From an uncultured Erysipelotrichaceae bacterium (GTDB taxonomy: Bacteria; Bacillota_I; Bacilli_A; RF39; UBA660), in the NCBI GenBank assembly GCA_902783435.1, contig CACZQV010000080.1, forward strand, positions 1 to 18,137: a DNA stretch of 18,137 bases, in the 5' to 3' direction. A program made the translations under genes and the position numbers. Below the pieces are notes generated by a model, which did no database searches, was not told where the DNA came from, and saw nothing but the letters and a program-made list of their open reading frames with translations. Of this stretch, positions 6,973 through 14,670 are shown piece after piece (within the stretch, counting starts at the first letter, position 1; every line of letters begins with the position of its first letter).

Positions 6973-7662
6973 CTGTATCTTAGAAATATAACCATTATAT
7001 TGATTATATAAATCACGTGTTTTAAATTTAATTTCATTATCTTCTAATACATAATTATCTTTATTATTCTTTAAAAAATTAAGTAACTCAGTACTAGTAT
7101 CTAATACATTATTAACCTTATTTTTAGTATCATTAAGTAATTCTTTATTCTTTTTAAAATCATCTAATCTCTTATCAGTAATCATTAATTCTAAATATAA
7201 ATCTTTATAGTACTTATCATTTGTTTTACCATTAATATACTTTTTAGCACTTTCTTCATCTAAATTACTAATTAACTTATCAATCTTCTTATTAAAATCT
7301 TTCTTAGTACTTTCTAAATACTTCAATGATTTATCAAAATCAGGTCCATCTTCTTTATAATTATCATAAGATAATATCTTAGTTAATTTAGAATCTTTAA
7401 CTATAGATAATACATCTTGCATTAATACAGCATTATCATCTAAATATGTTTTAATTGCCTTCTCAATTACCTTATATTCTCCACTAGATTTAATACTTCT
7501 ATTATATCTATCTTTACTCATATCTAACTTATCTAATACTTTAATTTCTTTTCGTAAATCATTTAAACTAGTAGCATCTCTAATAACTAAAAATCCTATA
7601 AGTAAAAACATATCTAATACTATAAATAAAAATATTAGAAAAAACTTCTTCTTATTACTCAT
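6964..7662 (-). CDS. Membrane-anchored helical extracytoplasmic protein, unknown function
   Basis: A 232-residue protein of no family I recognise. A short basic start (MSNKKK) and a hydrophobic helix at about 7-27 without a clear signal-peptidase or lipobox site indicate an N-terminal anchor. The remaining 200 residues, outside the membrane, are strongly helical and rich in K, D, L, N and Y with coiled-coil-like spacing. The C-terminal third includes NVLDTSTELLNFLKNNKD and a Tyr-rich end. AGGTGATTAT precedes the ATG at 7662. It is the last gene of the ackA1-nrnA-engB unit, 13 bases after the 134-residue unknown. A surface or division-related role is conceivable, but the sequence does not show one. 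Confidence 0.7.
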   Translation of the reverse strand: MSNKKKFFLIFLFIVLDMFLLIGFLVIRDATSLNDLRKEIKVLDKLDMSKDRYNRSIKSSGEYKVIEKAIKTYLDDNAVLMQDVLSIVKDSKLTKILSYDNYKEDGPDFDKSLKYLESTKKDFNKKIDKLISNLDEESAKKYINGKTNDKYYKDLYLELMITDKRLDDFKKNKELLNDTKNKVNNVLDTSTELLNFLKNNKDNYVLEDNEIKFKTRDLYNQYNGYISKIQKK

Positions 7663-7675
7663 ATAATCACCTACT

Positions 7676-8080
7676 CTATATCACATAGCATTTATTTATA
7701 TCTATATCCAATACAAAATCCCCAAATTCAACCTTTTCAAGTATCTTATCAAAAGAATCATCAACTAGGCCATAATACTCTTTATCATTATACATTACAT
7801 GAGATATATCTTTAATAATAAAATAATCATCAGTCTTAAAATATACATCACAATCTACTTTTTCAATTTTTAAATCCAATGTATCTTTATAAAAAGCATT
7901 TTCTAATTTTGTTAATTTTATAAAAGTACCAATACTTTTATCAATAACTAATAACTTATAAAAACCATTTAGTTTTAATCTCTTCTGAATACTTTTAATT
8001 GTTTCTTTTATCTTTTCTAATTCTAATCTAGAAAAGATATATATTATATAATCAGTATTATTAAGTTTTTGTATCTTCAT
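7676..8080 (-). CDS. Small soluble protein of unknown function
   Basis: A 134-residue protein, unrecognised. The start at ATG 8080 is preferred over an upstream GTG at 8089 because AGGTGA then sits at the same distance from the ATG as in neighbouring genes; starting at the GTG would consume the ribosome-binding site. No membrane helix is seen. Predicted alternation is beta (DYIIYIFS), a long amphipathic helix (LELEKIKETIKSIQKRLKL), then several short strands rich in I, V, F, Y and D ending FVLDIDINKCYVI, suggesting a small alpha/beta domain. It lies 30 bases downstream of engB and 13 bases upstream of the anchored helical protein, so it is probably in the same transcript. Confidence 0.65.
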   Translation of the reverse strand: MKIQKLNNTDYIIYIFSRLELEKIKETIKSIQKRLKLNGFYKLLVIDKSIGTFIKLTKLENAFYKDTLDLKIEKVDCDVYFKTDDYFIIKDISHVMYNDKEYYGLVDDSFDKILEKVEFGDFVLDIDINKCYVI

Positions 8081-8110
8081 GATATTCACCTAATATAATA
8101 TATGATAAAA

Positions 8111-8707
8111 TTAAATAATTTCTACTCCTATTAAAGTCTCTATTTTATTTTGAACTTCCTTTACCCCTAATTTAGTTACACTAGAAAATACTACTAAGTC
8201 ATCTCCTACAACTAAATCTAAAGTATCCATTATTACTTTTAAATTTTTTTCTTTTTTACTTCCACCTATTTTATCTGCCTTAGTCGCAATAATAGTAACT
8301 GGAAGATTATAATACTTTAAAAAATTATACATTAATAAATCATCTTCAGTTGGTTTATGTCTAAAATCAATTAACATAAACACTCTTTTTAATTGAGTTC
8401 TTTTTTCTAAATATTCTTCTATCATCATACCAAATTTAGCTTGAGTTTTTTTATCAACAGAAGCATAACCATAACCTGGTACATCTATTAAATAGAATTC
8501 ATTATTAACACCATAAAAGTTTAATGTTTGAGTTTTTCCTGGAGTAGCAGAAGTATAAGCTAAATTCTTTCTACCTAAAATAGAATTAATAAAACTACTT
8601 TTACCTACATTACTTCTACCTACAAGTAAAAATTCAGGTTTATTTCCATCGGGATATTGACTTCTTCTAGTAGCCATAATATCAAGATTTGCTTCTTTTA
8701 TTATCAT
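8111..8707 (-). CDS. engB: Ribosome-biogenesis GTPase EngB (YsxC/YihA)
   Basis: EngB is an essential GTPase for late 50S assembly. The 198 residues match the family length. The order is typical: an N-terminal ATRRSQYPDG segment, G1 GRSNVGKSS (30-38), the G2 threonine in TPGKTQTLNFY (55-65), G3 DVPGYGYA (75-82), and G4 TKAD (142-145). The F-R-H-K-P-T-x-x-D segment between them and a SSVTKLGVKE G5 (175-184) complete it. The start at 8707 lies 2 bases after the nrnA stop, with GGAAGA inside the nrnA tail, so translation is coupled. Confidence 0.97.
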   Translation of the reverse strand: MIIKEANLDIMATRRSQYPDGNKPEFLLVGRSNVGKSSFINSILGRKNLAYTSATPGKTQTLNFYGVNNEFYLIDVPGYGYASVDKKTQAKFGMMIEEYLEKRTQLKRVFMLIDFRHKPTEDDLLMYNFLKYYNLPVTIIATKADKIGGSKKEKNLKVIMDTLDLVVGDDLVVFSSVTKLGVKEVQNKIETLIGVEII

Positions 8708-8709
8708 AA

Positions 8710-9663
8710 CTATCTTCCCTCTTCCTTCTCTTTATAATTAGAAAGTTCTAAATCTAATTCTTTCATAATATTCATAGCATCATCAATTGATTTAACTCTC
8801 GCACCTGATGCTTTCTTATGACCACCACCATTAAATTTTTCCGCTACTTTATTAATTTCTGGTCCACGTGATCTAATAGATACTCTATATTGCTTATTTT
8901 TAATATCTTCAGTAATAGTAGCCCATACTAGAACTTCTTTTATATAATTAAAATCATTAATCATATTACCAGCTGAAGCACTATCAACACCTAAATTATT
9001 AATAAGCTCATCACTAATAACTATATAACCTAAACCATTTTCTGTAACTATCATATTAGAAGCTATATAACCGTGTAATCTTACTTCAGAAAGTGGTCTA
9101 ATATAGAGTTTATCATAAGCTCTTTCTAAATCTATATTATATTCTTCTAAATATTTAGAAACTAATTTAAATGTATCAGTAGTACAACTACTAAATAAGA
9201 ATCTATTAGAATCAGATACTAATCCCATATAAAGTAATTCAGCAATTGAATCATTACATTTTAATTCAGTTTCTTCTAATATTTGCATAATAATTTCAGA
9301 AACAGAAGTCTTCTTGTCTTCTATTATTTCAAAATCACAAAACTTTTCTATAAATGGATGATGATCTATTTTAATTGAATATTTAAAATCTTCTGGATTT
9401 GCAGAATCTACTCTTTTCTTATCAGGAGTATCACATACAATTAATAATGCATTATCTAATTTTTCTAATTTATCAAGTTTTCCAAATGAAAGGAATTTTT
9501 GACTACCTGTACCAATAGCAAGTACTTTCTTATTTGGATATGTTAATAAAATAGAATCTCTAAGCGCTAATTGACTACATAATGCATCAGGATCAACACC
9601 TATATGTCTTGCGATTACTATCTCATCGTATTCTTTTATTTTTTCTATTAATTCATTATACAT
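8710..9663 (-). CDS. nrnA: DHH/DHHA1 phosphoesterase, NrnA-type oligoribonuclease / pAp phosphatase
   Basis: NrnA degrades nanoRNA (2-5 nucleotides) and dephosphorylates 3'-phosphoadenosine 5'-phosphate, using two manganese ions. The 317 residues match the family. Metal ligands are visible in order: His20, Asp24 and Asp26 (ARHIGVDPDA), Asp78 (VCDTPD), Asp100-His101-His102 (the DHH motif, KIDHHPF) and Asp151 (GLVSDSNRF). The C-terminal DHHA1 domain carries the substrate loop FNGGGHKKASGA (277-288). The motif I line reads HIGVDPDALCS where HxxPDGDAxGS is usual, so the P-D-G part is shifted but both Asp ligands are kept. It starts 9 bases after ackA1 and overlaps functionally with engB (2-base gap). 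Confidence 0.92.
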   Translation of the reverse strand: MYNELIEKIKEYDEIVIARHIGVDPDALCSQLALRDSILLTYPNKKVLAIGTGSQKFLSFGKLDKLEKLDNALLIVCDTPDKKRVDSANPEDFKYSIKIDHHPFIEKFCDFEIIEDKKTSVSEIIMQILEETELKCNDSIAELLYMGLVSDSNRFLFSSCTTDTFKLVSKYLEEYNIDLERAYDKLYIRPLSEVRLHGYIASNMIVTENGLGYIVISDELINNLGVDSASAGNMINDFNYIKEVLVWATITEDIKNKQYRVSIRSRGPEINKVAEKFNGGGHKKASGARVKSIDDAMNIMKELDLELSNYKEKEEGR

Positions 9664-9672
9664 CTAATCATC

Positions 9673-10854
9673 CTATCTATTCATAAAACTTAATGTATCT
9701 CTAGCAATCATTAATTCTTCATCTGTAGGAATTACATATACAAGAGTAGAAGAATCATCAGTACTTAATTTAACTTCTTCTCCTCTAGTATTATTAGCAT
9801 CTAAATCAATCTTAATTCCTAAAGGACTAAGTTTTTCACATATTTCACGTCTTATTGCGATATTATTTTCACCAACACCTGCGGTAAATACAATAATATC
9901 TGCACCACCTAATAATACATAATATTGAGAAATATAATCTACAATTCTTCTTACATATTTATTCTTAGTAATAATAGCTTGTGGATTACCTTCATCACAT
10001 GCATTAACTAGATCACGCATATCACTACATAATTCACTAAGACCTAAAACACCACTAACCTTATTTAAATCTTCTACTACTTCTGAAGCATTCTTACCTT
10101 CTTTTTCCATAACATATGGAATAATTGAAGGATCTATGTCACCACTTCTAGTACCCATCATAATACCAGCTAATGGAGTAAATCCCATAGTAGTATCAAT
10201 ACTTTTACCATCTTTAATAGCACAAATACTTCCACCACTACCTATATGGCAACTAATTAACTTAAACTTATCTTTTTTAAGTAATTTTTTAACACTATCT
10301 GCTATATATCTATGACTAGTACCATGGAAACCATATTTTCTAACTCCATATTCTTTATACCATTTATAAGGTACTGGATAAAGATAAGTTTCTTCATCCA
10401 TTGTTTGATGAAATGCAGTATCAAATACACCTACCATTAAAGCATCAGGTAATACTTCTCTAAATGCATGAATACCCTTTAATATACCAGGTACATGTAA
10501 TGGAGCAAATTCCTTAGTACTTTCAATATCTTCTATTACTTTATCAGTAATAATAACACTTTCAGAATATTTATCTAATCCATGAGCTATTCTATGTCCT
10601 ACACCTTTAATTTCTTCTAATGATTTAATTATTTCTAAATCCATTAATTTTCCAATTAAATTTCTAACAGCCTCTTCATGATTAGTAACTTCTACTTCTT
10701 CATTTATTTTTTGACCATTATACTTAATAGTATAATTAGTACCTTCTAATCCTATTCTTTCATATATACCACTGGCTATAACAGATTCATCTTTCATTTC
10801 AAATAATGTAAATTTTAATGAACTACTACCAGCATTAATAGATAATATCTTCAT
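9673..10854 (-). CDS. ackA: Acetate kinase, first copy
   Basis: Acetate kinase interconverts acetyl phosphate + ADP and acetate + ATP, and makes ATP in fermentation. The 393 residues show the ASKHA fold markers: NAGSSSLKF (6-14), GVGHRIAHG, FDTAFHQTM, the block YGVRKYGFHGTSHRYI, GTRSGDIDP with the catalytic arginine, FTAGVGENN and TDEELMIARDT. ATG 10854 is preferred to the TTG just upstream; GAGGTG is 7 bases away. Deviations from the usual enzyme: LHVPG replaces LHNPA near the substrate pocket, HIGSGGS replaces HLGNGAS, and AHGLDKY replaces VHGGEKF. It heads the operon with nrnA and engB. No phosphotransacetylase gene is in the window. Confidence 0.93.
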   Translation of the reverse strand: MKILSINAGSSSLKFTLFEMKDESVIASGIYERIGLEGTNYTIKYNGQKINEEVEVTNHEEAVRNLIGKLMDLEIIKSLEEIKGVGHRIAHGLDKYSESVIITDKVIEDIESTKEFAPLHVPGILKGIHAFREVLPDALMVGVFDTAFHQTMDEETYLYPVPYKWYKEYGVRKYGFHGTSHRYIADSVKKLLKKDKFKLISCHIGSGGSICAIKDGKSIDTTMGFTPLAGIMMGTRSGDIDPSIIPYVMEKEGKNASEVVEDLNKVSGVLGLSELCSDMRDLVNACDEGNPQAIITKNKYVRRIVDYISQYYVLLGGADIIVFTAGVGENNIAIRREICEKLSPLGIKIDLDANNTRGEEVKLSTDDSSTLVYVIPTDEELMIARDTLSFMNR

Positions 10855-10887
10855 CAAGATACACCTCTTTCTAAATCTATCATTAAT

Positions 10888-10916
10888 ATTATACTATAAT
10901 ATATAAAAATAACCAA
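10888..10916 (-). promoter_or_regulatory. Promoter of the ackA-nrnA-engB operon
   Basis: On the minus strand TTGGTT (10916-10911), a 17-base spacer and TATAAT (10893-10888) form a good sigma-A-type promoter. The start would be near 10881, leaving a leader of about 27 bases. The -35 directly touches the end of the prsW terminator T-tract. Confidence 0.7.
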
Positions 10917-10937
10917 ATAAAAAAAGCCATAATGGCT
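10917..10937 (-). terminator. Intrinsic terminator after the PrsW-like gene
   Basis: On the minus strand AGCCA-TTA-TGGCT (10937-10925) is followed by a T-rich tail TTTTTTATTT. The stem is only 5 pairs and the loop 3 bases, so efficiency is uncertain. The stop codon TAG (10938-10936) overlaps the stem. Confidence 0.65.
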
Positions 10938-11778
10938 ATTTTATTTTAAATCCACATTTAGGACAATAATTATATTCTTTTACATAATGTCCACATACTG
11001 GACAGTAATTAATTTCTTTTTTCTTTTGGTAAGTTAATATACCATCTTCATCTAATGCAATAACTCCAGTATCTATACTCTTATTAAGATTCTTTTGAAT
11101 TTTAGAAGTTTTACCTACAGTAATAAAACATAATACTACCATTACTATATCAAATACAAAAAATATTAATATAGTTAATATACTAGCAGTCTCTACTGCA
11201 TAGAATAACAATGCATCATATATAGTATGAGCTAATGTAGGAAAAAGAATTGAAAATATTATATTTCTTGTATATATACTATAATTACCATTATTTTGAT
11301 TAACTTTAGATTGAGATAAGAAATACCCCATTATAACACCAAAACACATATGACCTGGAACAGAAAGAATAGCTCTAACTATAGCAGTACCAATTCCTCC
11401 ACCTAATACATATAAAATATTTTCTATACAAGCAAATCCAAGTGAAGCAAATACTGAATATACTATAACATCATATACCTCATCAAATTCTTTATTATTA
11501 TATCCAAATATTTTTACTACTAACCATTTAAATCCTTCTTCTATTAATGCAACACTTATAAATACATTAATAAATAAAATTAAAAAATTAGTCTCCCCTT
11601 TAGTAGAAAAGAAATTTCCTAATAATAATTCTATAATAACTATAGGTATAGCACTTAAAAAACCAAATATAAACATTTTAGCAAGTAATCCTTTAGGTTC
11701 CCTGTTAACATCCTTTTTATAAATAAATAAACATAATAATATTACTGGTAAGATTGCTAACAATAATAAATAAATCAT
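10936..11778 (-). CDS. PrsW-family intramembrane glutamic protease with C-terminal zinc ribbon
   Basis: A 280-residue membrane protein with about seven helices. The hallmark residues of PrsW are present: the D-x-N-R-E-P-K-G motif after helix 1 (23-30), E80-E81-x-x-K84 in ALIEEGFKW, E119-N120 in ACIENILYV, H143 in PGHMCFG and H184 in LAHTIYDALLF. In B. subtilis PrsW cuts anti-sigma factor RsiW within the membrane; whether an anti-sigma factor is the substrate here is unknown. After the last helix (about 200-221) there is a short linker and a zinc ribbon, CPVC (259-262) and CPKC (272-275), at the very C-terminus. TGAGGTG precedes the ATG at 11778. It lies between the two acetate kinase genes with its own promoter and terminator. 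Confidence 0.9.
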   Translation of the reverse strand: MIYLLLLAILPVILLCLFIYKKDVNREPKGLLAKMFIFGFLSAIPIVIIELLLGNFFSTKGETNFLILFINVFISVALIEEGFKWLVVKIFGYNNKEFDEVYDVIVYSVFASLGFACIENILYVLGGGIGTAIVRAILSVPGHMCFGVIMGYFLSQSKVNQNNGNYSIYTRNIIFSILFPTLAHTIYDALLFYAVETASILTILIFFVFDIVMVVLCFITVGKTSKIQKNLNKSIDTGVIALDEDGILTYQKKKEINYCPVCGHYVKEYNYCPKCGFKIK

Positions 11779-11795
11779 ATAAACACCTCATATAT

Positions 11796-11823
11796 ATGAT
11801 AGCATAAATAAAAAAAAGCTCAA
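11796..11823 (-). promoter_or_regulatory. Promoter of the PrsW-like gene, -35 inside the upstream terminator
   Basis: On the minus strand TTGAGC (11823-11818), a 16-base spacer and TATCAT (11801-11796) preceded by TGC (extended -10). The -35 is formed by the loop and 3' arm of the ackA2 terminator. The leader would be about 10-15 bases. Confidence 0.5.
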
Positions 11824-11833
11824 AGAGCTTTTT
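11804..11833 (-). terminator. Intrinsic terminator of the second acetate kinase gene
   Basis: AAAAAGCTC (11833-11825 on the minus strand) pairs with GAGCTTTTT (11821-11813) around loop TTT, followed by TTTATTT. The TAA stop (11834-11832) enters the stem. Confidence 0.82.
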
Positions 11834-13031
11834 ATTTTCCACAAATAACTTTATAAGTATCTTTAATAATCATTAATTCTTCATTAGTAGGAACAACCCA
11901 TACATCTACTTTAGAATCTTTACTACTAATAATTCCTTCTTGATTATCTCTATATCCTGCAACGTTATCATTTGCTTTCTTATCAATCTTGATACCTAAA
12001 GCAGATACTCTATTAATAATATCTTCTCTAGCTTCAATACCATTTTCTCCAACACCTGCAGTAAATACTATTGCATCTACTTTACCATCTAATTCTATAA
12101 AGTATTCAGCAATATATCTAGCTACTCTATCATTATACATATTAAGTGCTAAAATAGCTCTTTCATCACCTTCAGCTGCAGCATTTTCAACATCTCTACT
12201 ATCAGAGAAACCTGAAACTCCAAGTAATCCACTCTTCTTATTTAATGCATTAGTAACATCACTAACATCACTATCAGATTCTTTACAAACATATTCGATA
12301 ATAGATGGATCAATTGAACCACTTCTTGTTCCCATCATTAAACCATCAAGTGGAGTAAGTCCCATTGTAGTATCAAAACATTTACCATCTTTAATAGCAG
12401 AAATACTAGCACCACTACCAACATGACAAATAATTAAGTTAACATCTTTCTTACCTAATTTTTCTTGCATTACAGTAGTAATATATTTATGACTAGTACC
12501 ATGGAAACCATATTTTCTAACTCCATAATTTAAATACCATTCATATGGTACTGGGTATAAATAATTTTCCTTAGGCATAGTTTGATGGAATGCAGTATCA
12601 TATACAGCAACCATTGGAACATCTGGTAATACTTCTTGTAAAGCCTTAATACCAGCTAAGTTACCAGGATGATGTAGAGTAGCAAATTTAGTCATATCTA
12701 CTATATCTTGTATTACTTCATCATTTATTAATACAGCATCTTTATACTTTTCAGCTCCATGAACAACTCTATGTCCTACACCTTTAATTTCATCTAAAGA
12801 TTTAACAGCTTCATTTTCAATTAATGAATCTAAAAGTACTTTAACAGCATCATTATGATCTTTTAAGTATTTAGCACCTTTTATCTTTTCTCCATTCATT
12901 TTAATAGTCCAAAAACTATCTTCTAAACCAATTTTTTCAATATAACCACTGATAATTACTTTTTCTTCAGGCATTTCAAATAATTGATATTTTAAAGAAC
13001 TACTACCAGCATTTACACATAAAAATTTCAT
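11832..13031 (-). CDS. ackA: Acetate kinase, second copy
   Basis: A 399-residue paralog of the first copy, about half identical by eye. It shows NAGSSSLKY (7-15), GVGHRVVHGAEKY, YDTAFHQTM, the YGVRKYGFHGTSHKYI block, GTRSGSIDP, FTAGVGENG and TNEELMI, so the catalytic set is complete. It keeps the usual VVHG line, unlike the first copy. Both copies have Ser in place of Asn in H-x-G-N-G (here HVGSGAS), and the LHNPA line reads LHHPG. It may be the housekeeping enzyme and the other copy a specialised one, or they may prefer different short-chain acids; the sequence alone does not decide. ATG 13031 follows AGGAGGAAG. It has its own promoter and terminator. Confidence 0.93.
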   Translation of the reverse strand: MKFLCVNAGSSSLKYQLFEMPEEKVIISGYIEKIGLEDSFWTIKMNGEKIKGAKYLKDHNDAVKVLLDSLIENEAVKSLDEIKGVGHRVVHGAEKYKDAVLINDEVIQDIVDMTKFATLHHPGNLAGIKALQEVLPDVPMVAVYDTAFHQTMPKENYLYPVPYEWYLNYGVRKYGFHGTSHKYITTVMQEKLGKKDVNLIICHVGSGASISAIKDGKCFDTTMGLTPLDGLMMGTRSGSIDPSIIEYVCKESDSDVSDVTNALNKKSGLLGVSGFSDSRDVENAAAEGDERAILALNMYNDRVARYIAEYFIELDGKVDAIVFTAGVGENGIEAREDIINRVSALGIKIDKKANDNVAGYRDNQEGIISSKDSKVDVWVVPTNEELMIIKDTYKVICGK

Positions 13032-13057
13032 AAATCTTCCTCCTAATCAATAAACAT

Positions 13058-13086
13058 ATATTATCAAAAAAAATATAAAAATACAA
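13058..13086 (-). promoter_or_regulatory. Candidate promoter of the second acetate kinase gene
   Basis: On the minus strand TTGTAT (13086-13081), a 17-base spacer and TAATAT (13063-13058); GATAAT two bases upstream is an alternative -10. The -35 follows the SASP terminator T-tract directly. Confidence 0.4.
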
Positions 13087-13087
13087 T

Positions 13088-13116
13088 AAAAAAACAAGGA
13101 ATTATTCCTTGTTTTT
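13088..13116 (-). terminator. Intrinsic terminator of the SASP gene (possibly also thiI)
   Basis: AAAAACAAGGAA (13116-13105 on the minus strand) pairs perfectly with TTCCTTGTTTTT (13101-13090) around a 3-base loop, followed by two more T. Because no terminator lies between thiI and the SASP gene, it may also end thiI readthrough. Confidence 0.85.
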
Positions 13117-13117
13117 A

Positions 13118-13381
13118 TTATTTACTTTTCTTTCTACTTCTTTTATTAGTTTTACTTTGTTTTTTAGAAGTAGTTGTTGTTGTATTCATACTTTTTTCAA
13201 TTAAACGTTTAGTGATTTCACCACCAACTTTACCATTATCACGACTACTTGCAGTAGCTCCTAAATTAACACCAAATTCATTAGCAATTTCATATTTCAT
13301 TTTATCAATAGAATTCTTTGATCCTGGTGCTTTTACTTTTCTTGAAGCGGTAGTTGTAGTTTTCTTTTTACTTTTAGCCAT
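13118..13381 (-). CDS. Alpha/beta-type small acid-soluble spore protein with long basic tails
   Basis: The central 40 residues (IDKMKYEIANEFGVNLGATA followed by SSRDNGKVGGEITKRLIEKS, about 25-64) are a canonical alpha/beta SASP: helix 1 with the K-Y-E-I-A-x-E-F-G-V segment, the GPR germination-protease cut site between E31 and I32, the glycine turn, and helix 2 with V-G-G-x-I-T-K-R-L. SASPs coat spore DNA and protect it, and are degraded at germination. The tails are unusual: 24 residues rich in Lys, Thr and Ser before the core and 23 after it, with Thr runs and many Lys/Arg. Typical members are 60-75 residues and lack such tails. ATG 13381 follows the very strong AGGAGGTGA. The B. subtilis equivalent sspA is also beside thiI. 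Confidence 0.92.
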   Translation of the reverse strand: MAKSKKKTTTTASRKVKAPGSKNSIDKMKYEIANEFGVNLGATASSRDNGKVGGEITKRLIEKSMNTTTTTSKKQSKTNKRSRKKSK

Positions 13382-13391
13382 TATTTCACCT

Positions 13392-13430
13392 CCTATACTT
13401 ATAGGTTGTGAATATTTTTAAATTTAATAC
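13392..13430 (-). promoter_or_regulatory. Possible forespore (sigma-G-like) promoter and small palindrome before the SASP gene
   Basis: On the minus strand GTATT (13430-13426), a 17-base spacer and CAACCTA (13408-13402) resemble sigma-G sites (GMATR / CATNMTA) with mismatches in each. CCTATAAGTATAGG (13405-13392) is a perfect 6-base-arm palindrome that ends in the Shine-Dalgarno. Both are weak evidence. Confidence 0.25.
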
Positions 13431-13436
13431 TAAAAA

Positions 13437-14624
13437 CTATAATAAATCACTAAATTCATTACTCTCTTTATTATCAATTACTATTGTATTAATAGAATCG
13501 ACAGCTTCATCTATTAATAAATTATAATTAAACTTAGATTCTTCTTTCTCACATGTTTCTAATTTAGGATTAATAACAGGATGAGGTGGAACAAACACAG
13601 TACAACAATCTTCATATGGAATAATACTAATATCATAAGTATCGATATCTCTAGCTATTTTCATAATTTCTAATTTATCAAAACAAGCTAAAGGTCTAAT
13701 TACAGGTATATTAGTAACTTCATTAATAACTTTCATACTAGTTAAAGTTTGAGAAGCAACTTGCCCTATACTTTCTCCATTAACTATTACATATCCCTTA
13801 TACTTATTAACTAATCTTTCCATTATCCTATACATCATTCTTCTCATAATAGTAATAATATAATCACCCTTACAATTCTTATATATTTCCTCTTGTATAG
13901 GAGTAAAATTAACTACATGTAAATTAATATGATCACAGTACTTAACAAGCTTTTTACTTAAAGAAATAACCTTATTACGAGCTTCTATACTAGTATGAGG
14001 CATAGCCTCAAAATATACTGCATCCAATGTCATTCCACGTTTCATAGCTAAATATCCAGCAACAGGTGAATCAATACCTCCACTTAACATTAATAAACCT
14101 TTAGGTTGAGTTCCCACAGGATATCCTCCACATCCAGAATAACTCTTATAATATATAAAAGTTTCAGTATCTCTAATTTCTACTCTAATACATAAATCAG
14201 GATTATGAACATCAACTTTAATATTATTAATATTCTTTAAAAGTAAACCACCAAGAACTCTATTATAATCTAAACTATGAATTGGAAAACTCTTATTACT
14301 ACGCTTAGTTTCTATTTTAAATGTAGAAAACTCTTCTTCTTTTATTACTTCTAATAATTTACTTTGAATAGCCTTATCATCTGACTCTACTACATAAGCA
14401 ATATGATAAGTATGTATACCAAATATTTTACTAACTACATTTTCTATATCATTTAAATCATCTTCATTTAATTCAATATACATTCTAGCTCTATCTTTAT
14501 GTATCTTAACATCAAACCCATTTAATTTACTTTTTAAATTATTATATAAAGTATTTATAAAAAAATTTCTATTATCACCCTTAGTAGATAATTCTCCATA
14601 TTTAATTAAAATTACACGTTCCAT
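13437..14624 (-). CDS. thiI: tRNA 4-thiouridine synthase / thiazole sulfur carrier ThiI
   Basis: ThiI adenylates uridine 8 of tRNA and inserts sulfur to give 4-thiouridine; it also serves thiamine thiazole synthesis. From ATG 14624 (GGTGATATT upstream; the frame opens earlier but without a ribosome site) it has 395 residues. It has an N-terminal ferredoxin-like domain (ERVILIKYGELSTKGDNR, 2-19), a THUMP domain to about 165, and the PP-loop LSGGIDSPVAGYLAMKRG (180-197). TIMRRMMYRI and VNGESIGQVASQTL follow, then the PYEDCCTVFVPPHPV segment (337-350). There is no C-terminal rhodanese domain, as is normal for Firmicutes. The usual partner, a NifZ-type cysteine desulfurase next door in Bacillus, is missing here; a pseudopilin-like gene occupies that place. 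Confidence 0.96.
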   Translation of the reverse strand: MERVILIKYGELSTKGDNRNFFINTLYNNLKSKLNGFDVKIHKDRARMYIELNEDDLNDIENVVSKIFGIHTYHIAYVVESDDKAIQSKLLEVIKEEEFSTFKIETKRSNKSFPIHSLDYNRVLGGLLLKNINNIKVDVHNPDLCIRVEIRDTETFIYYKSYSGCGGYPVGTQPKGLLMLSGGIDSPVAGYLAMKRGMTLDAVYFEAMPHTSIEARNKVISLSKKLVKYCDHINLHVVNFTPIQEEIYKNCKGDYIITIMRRMMYRIMERLVNKYKGYVIVNGESIGQVASQTLTSMKVINEVTNIPVIRPLACFDKLEIMKIARDIDTYDISIIPYEDCCTVFVPPHPVINPKLETCEKEESKFNYNLLIDEAVDSINTIVIDNKESNEFSDLL

Positions 14625-14641
14625 AATATCACCACGCTCAT

Positions 14642-14670
14642 ATTTTAACAAATAACATAAAAAAAGACAA
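14642..14670 (-). promoter_or_regulatory. Promoter of thiI, -35 inside the upstream terminator
   Basis: On the minus strand TTGTCT (14670-14665), a 17-base spacer and TAAAAT (14647-14642). The -35 is the 3' arm of the terminator that ends the ezrA/pseudopilin transcript. The leader would be about 12-15 bases. Confidence 0.5.

Noticed and set aside
11989..12426. A 145-residue plus-strand open frame inside the second acetate kinase gene
   Set aside because: It is fully covered by ackA on the other strand, lacks a ribosome site and has a composition expected of a shadow frame.
13437..14624. Reassignment of AGG from Arg to Met, reported in some uncultured Bacilli
   Set aside because: AGG is used in thiI at residue 266 in the MRRMMYRI segment, where I recall Arg in other ThiI proteins, so AGG reads as Arg here. 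One further AGG near the ezrA end is uninformative.
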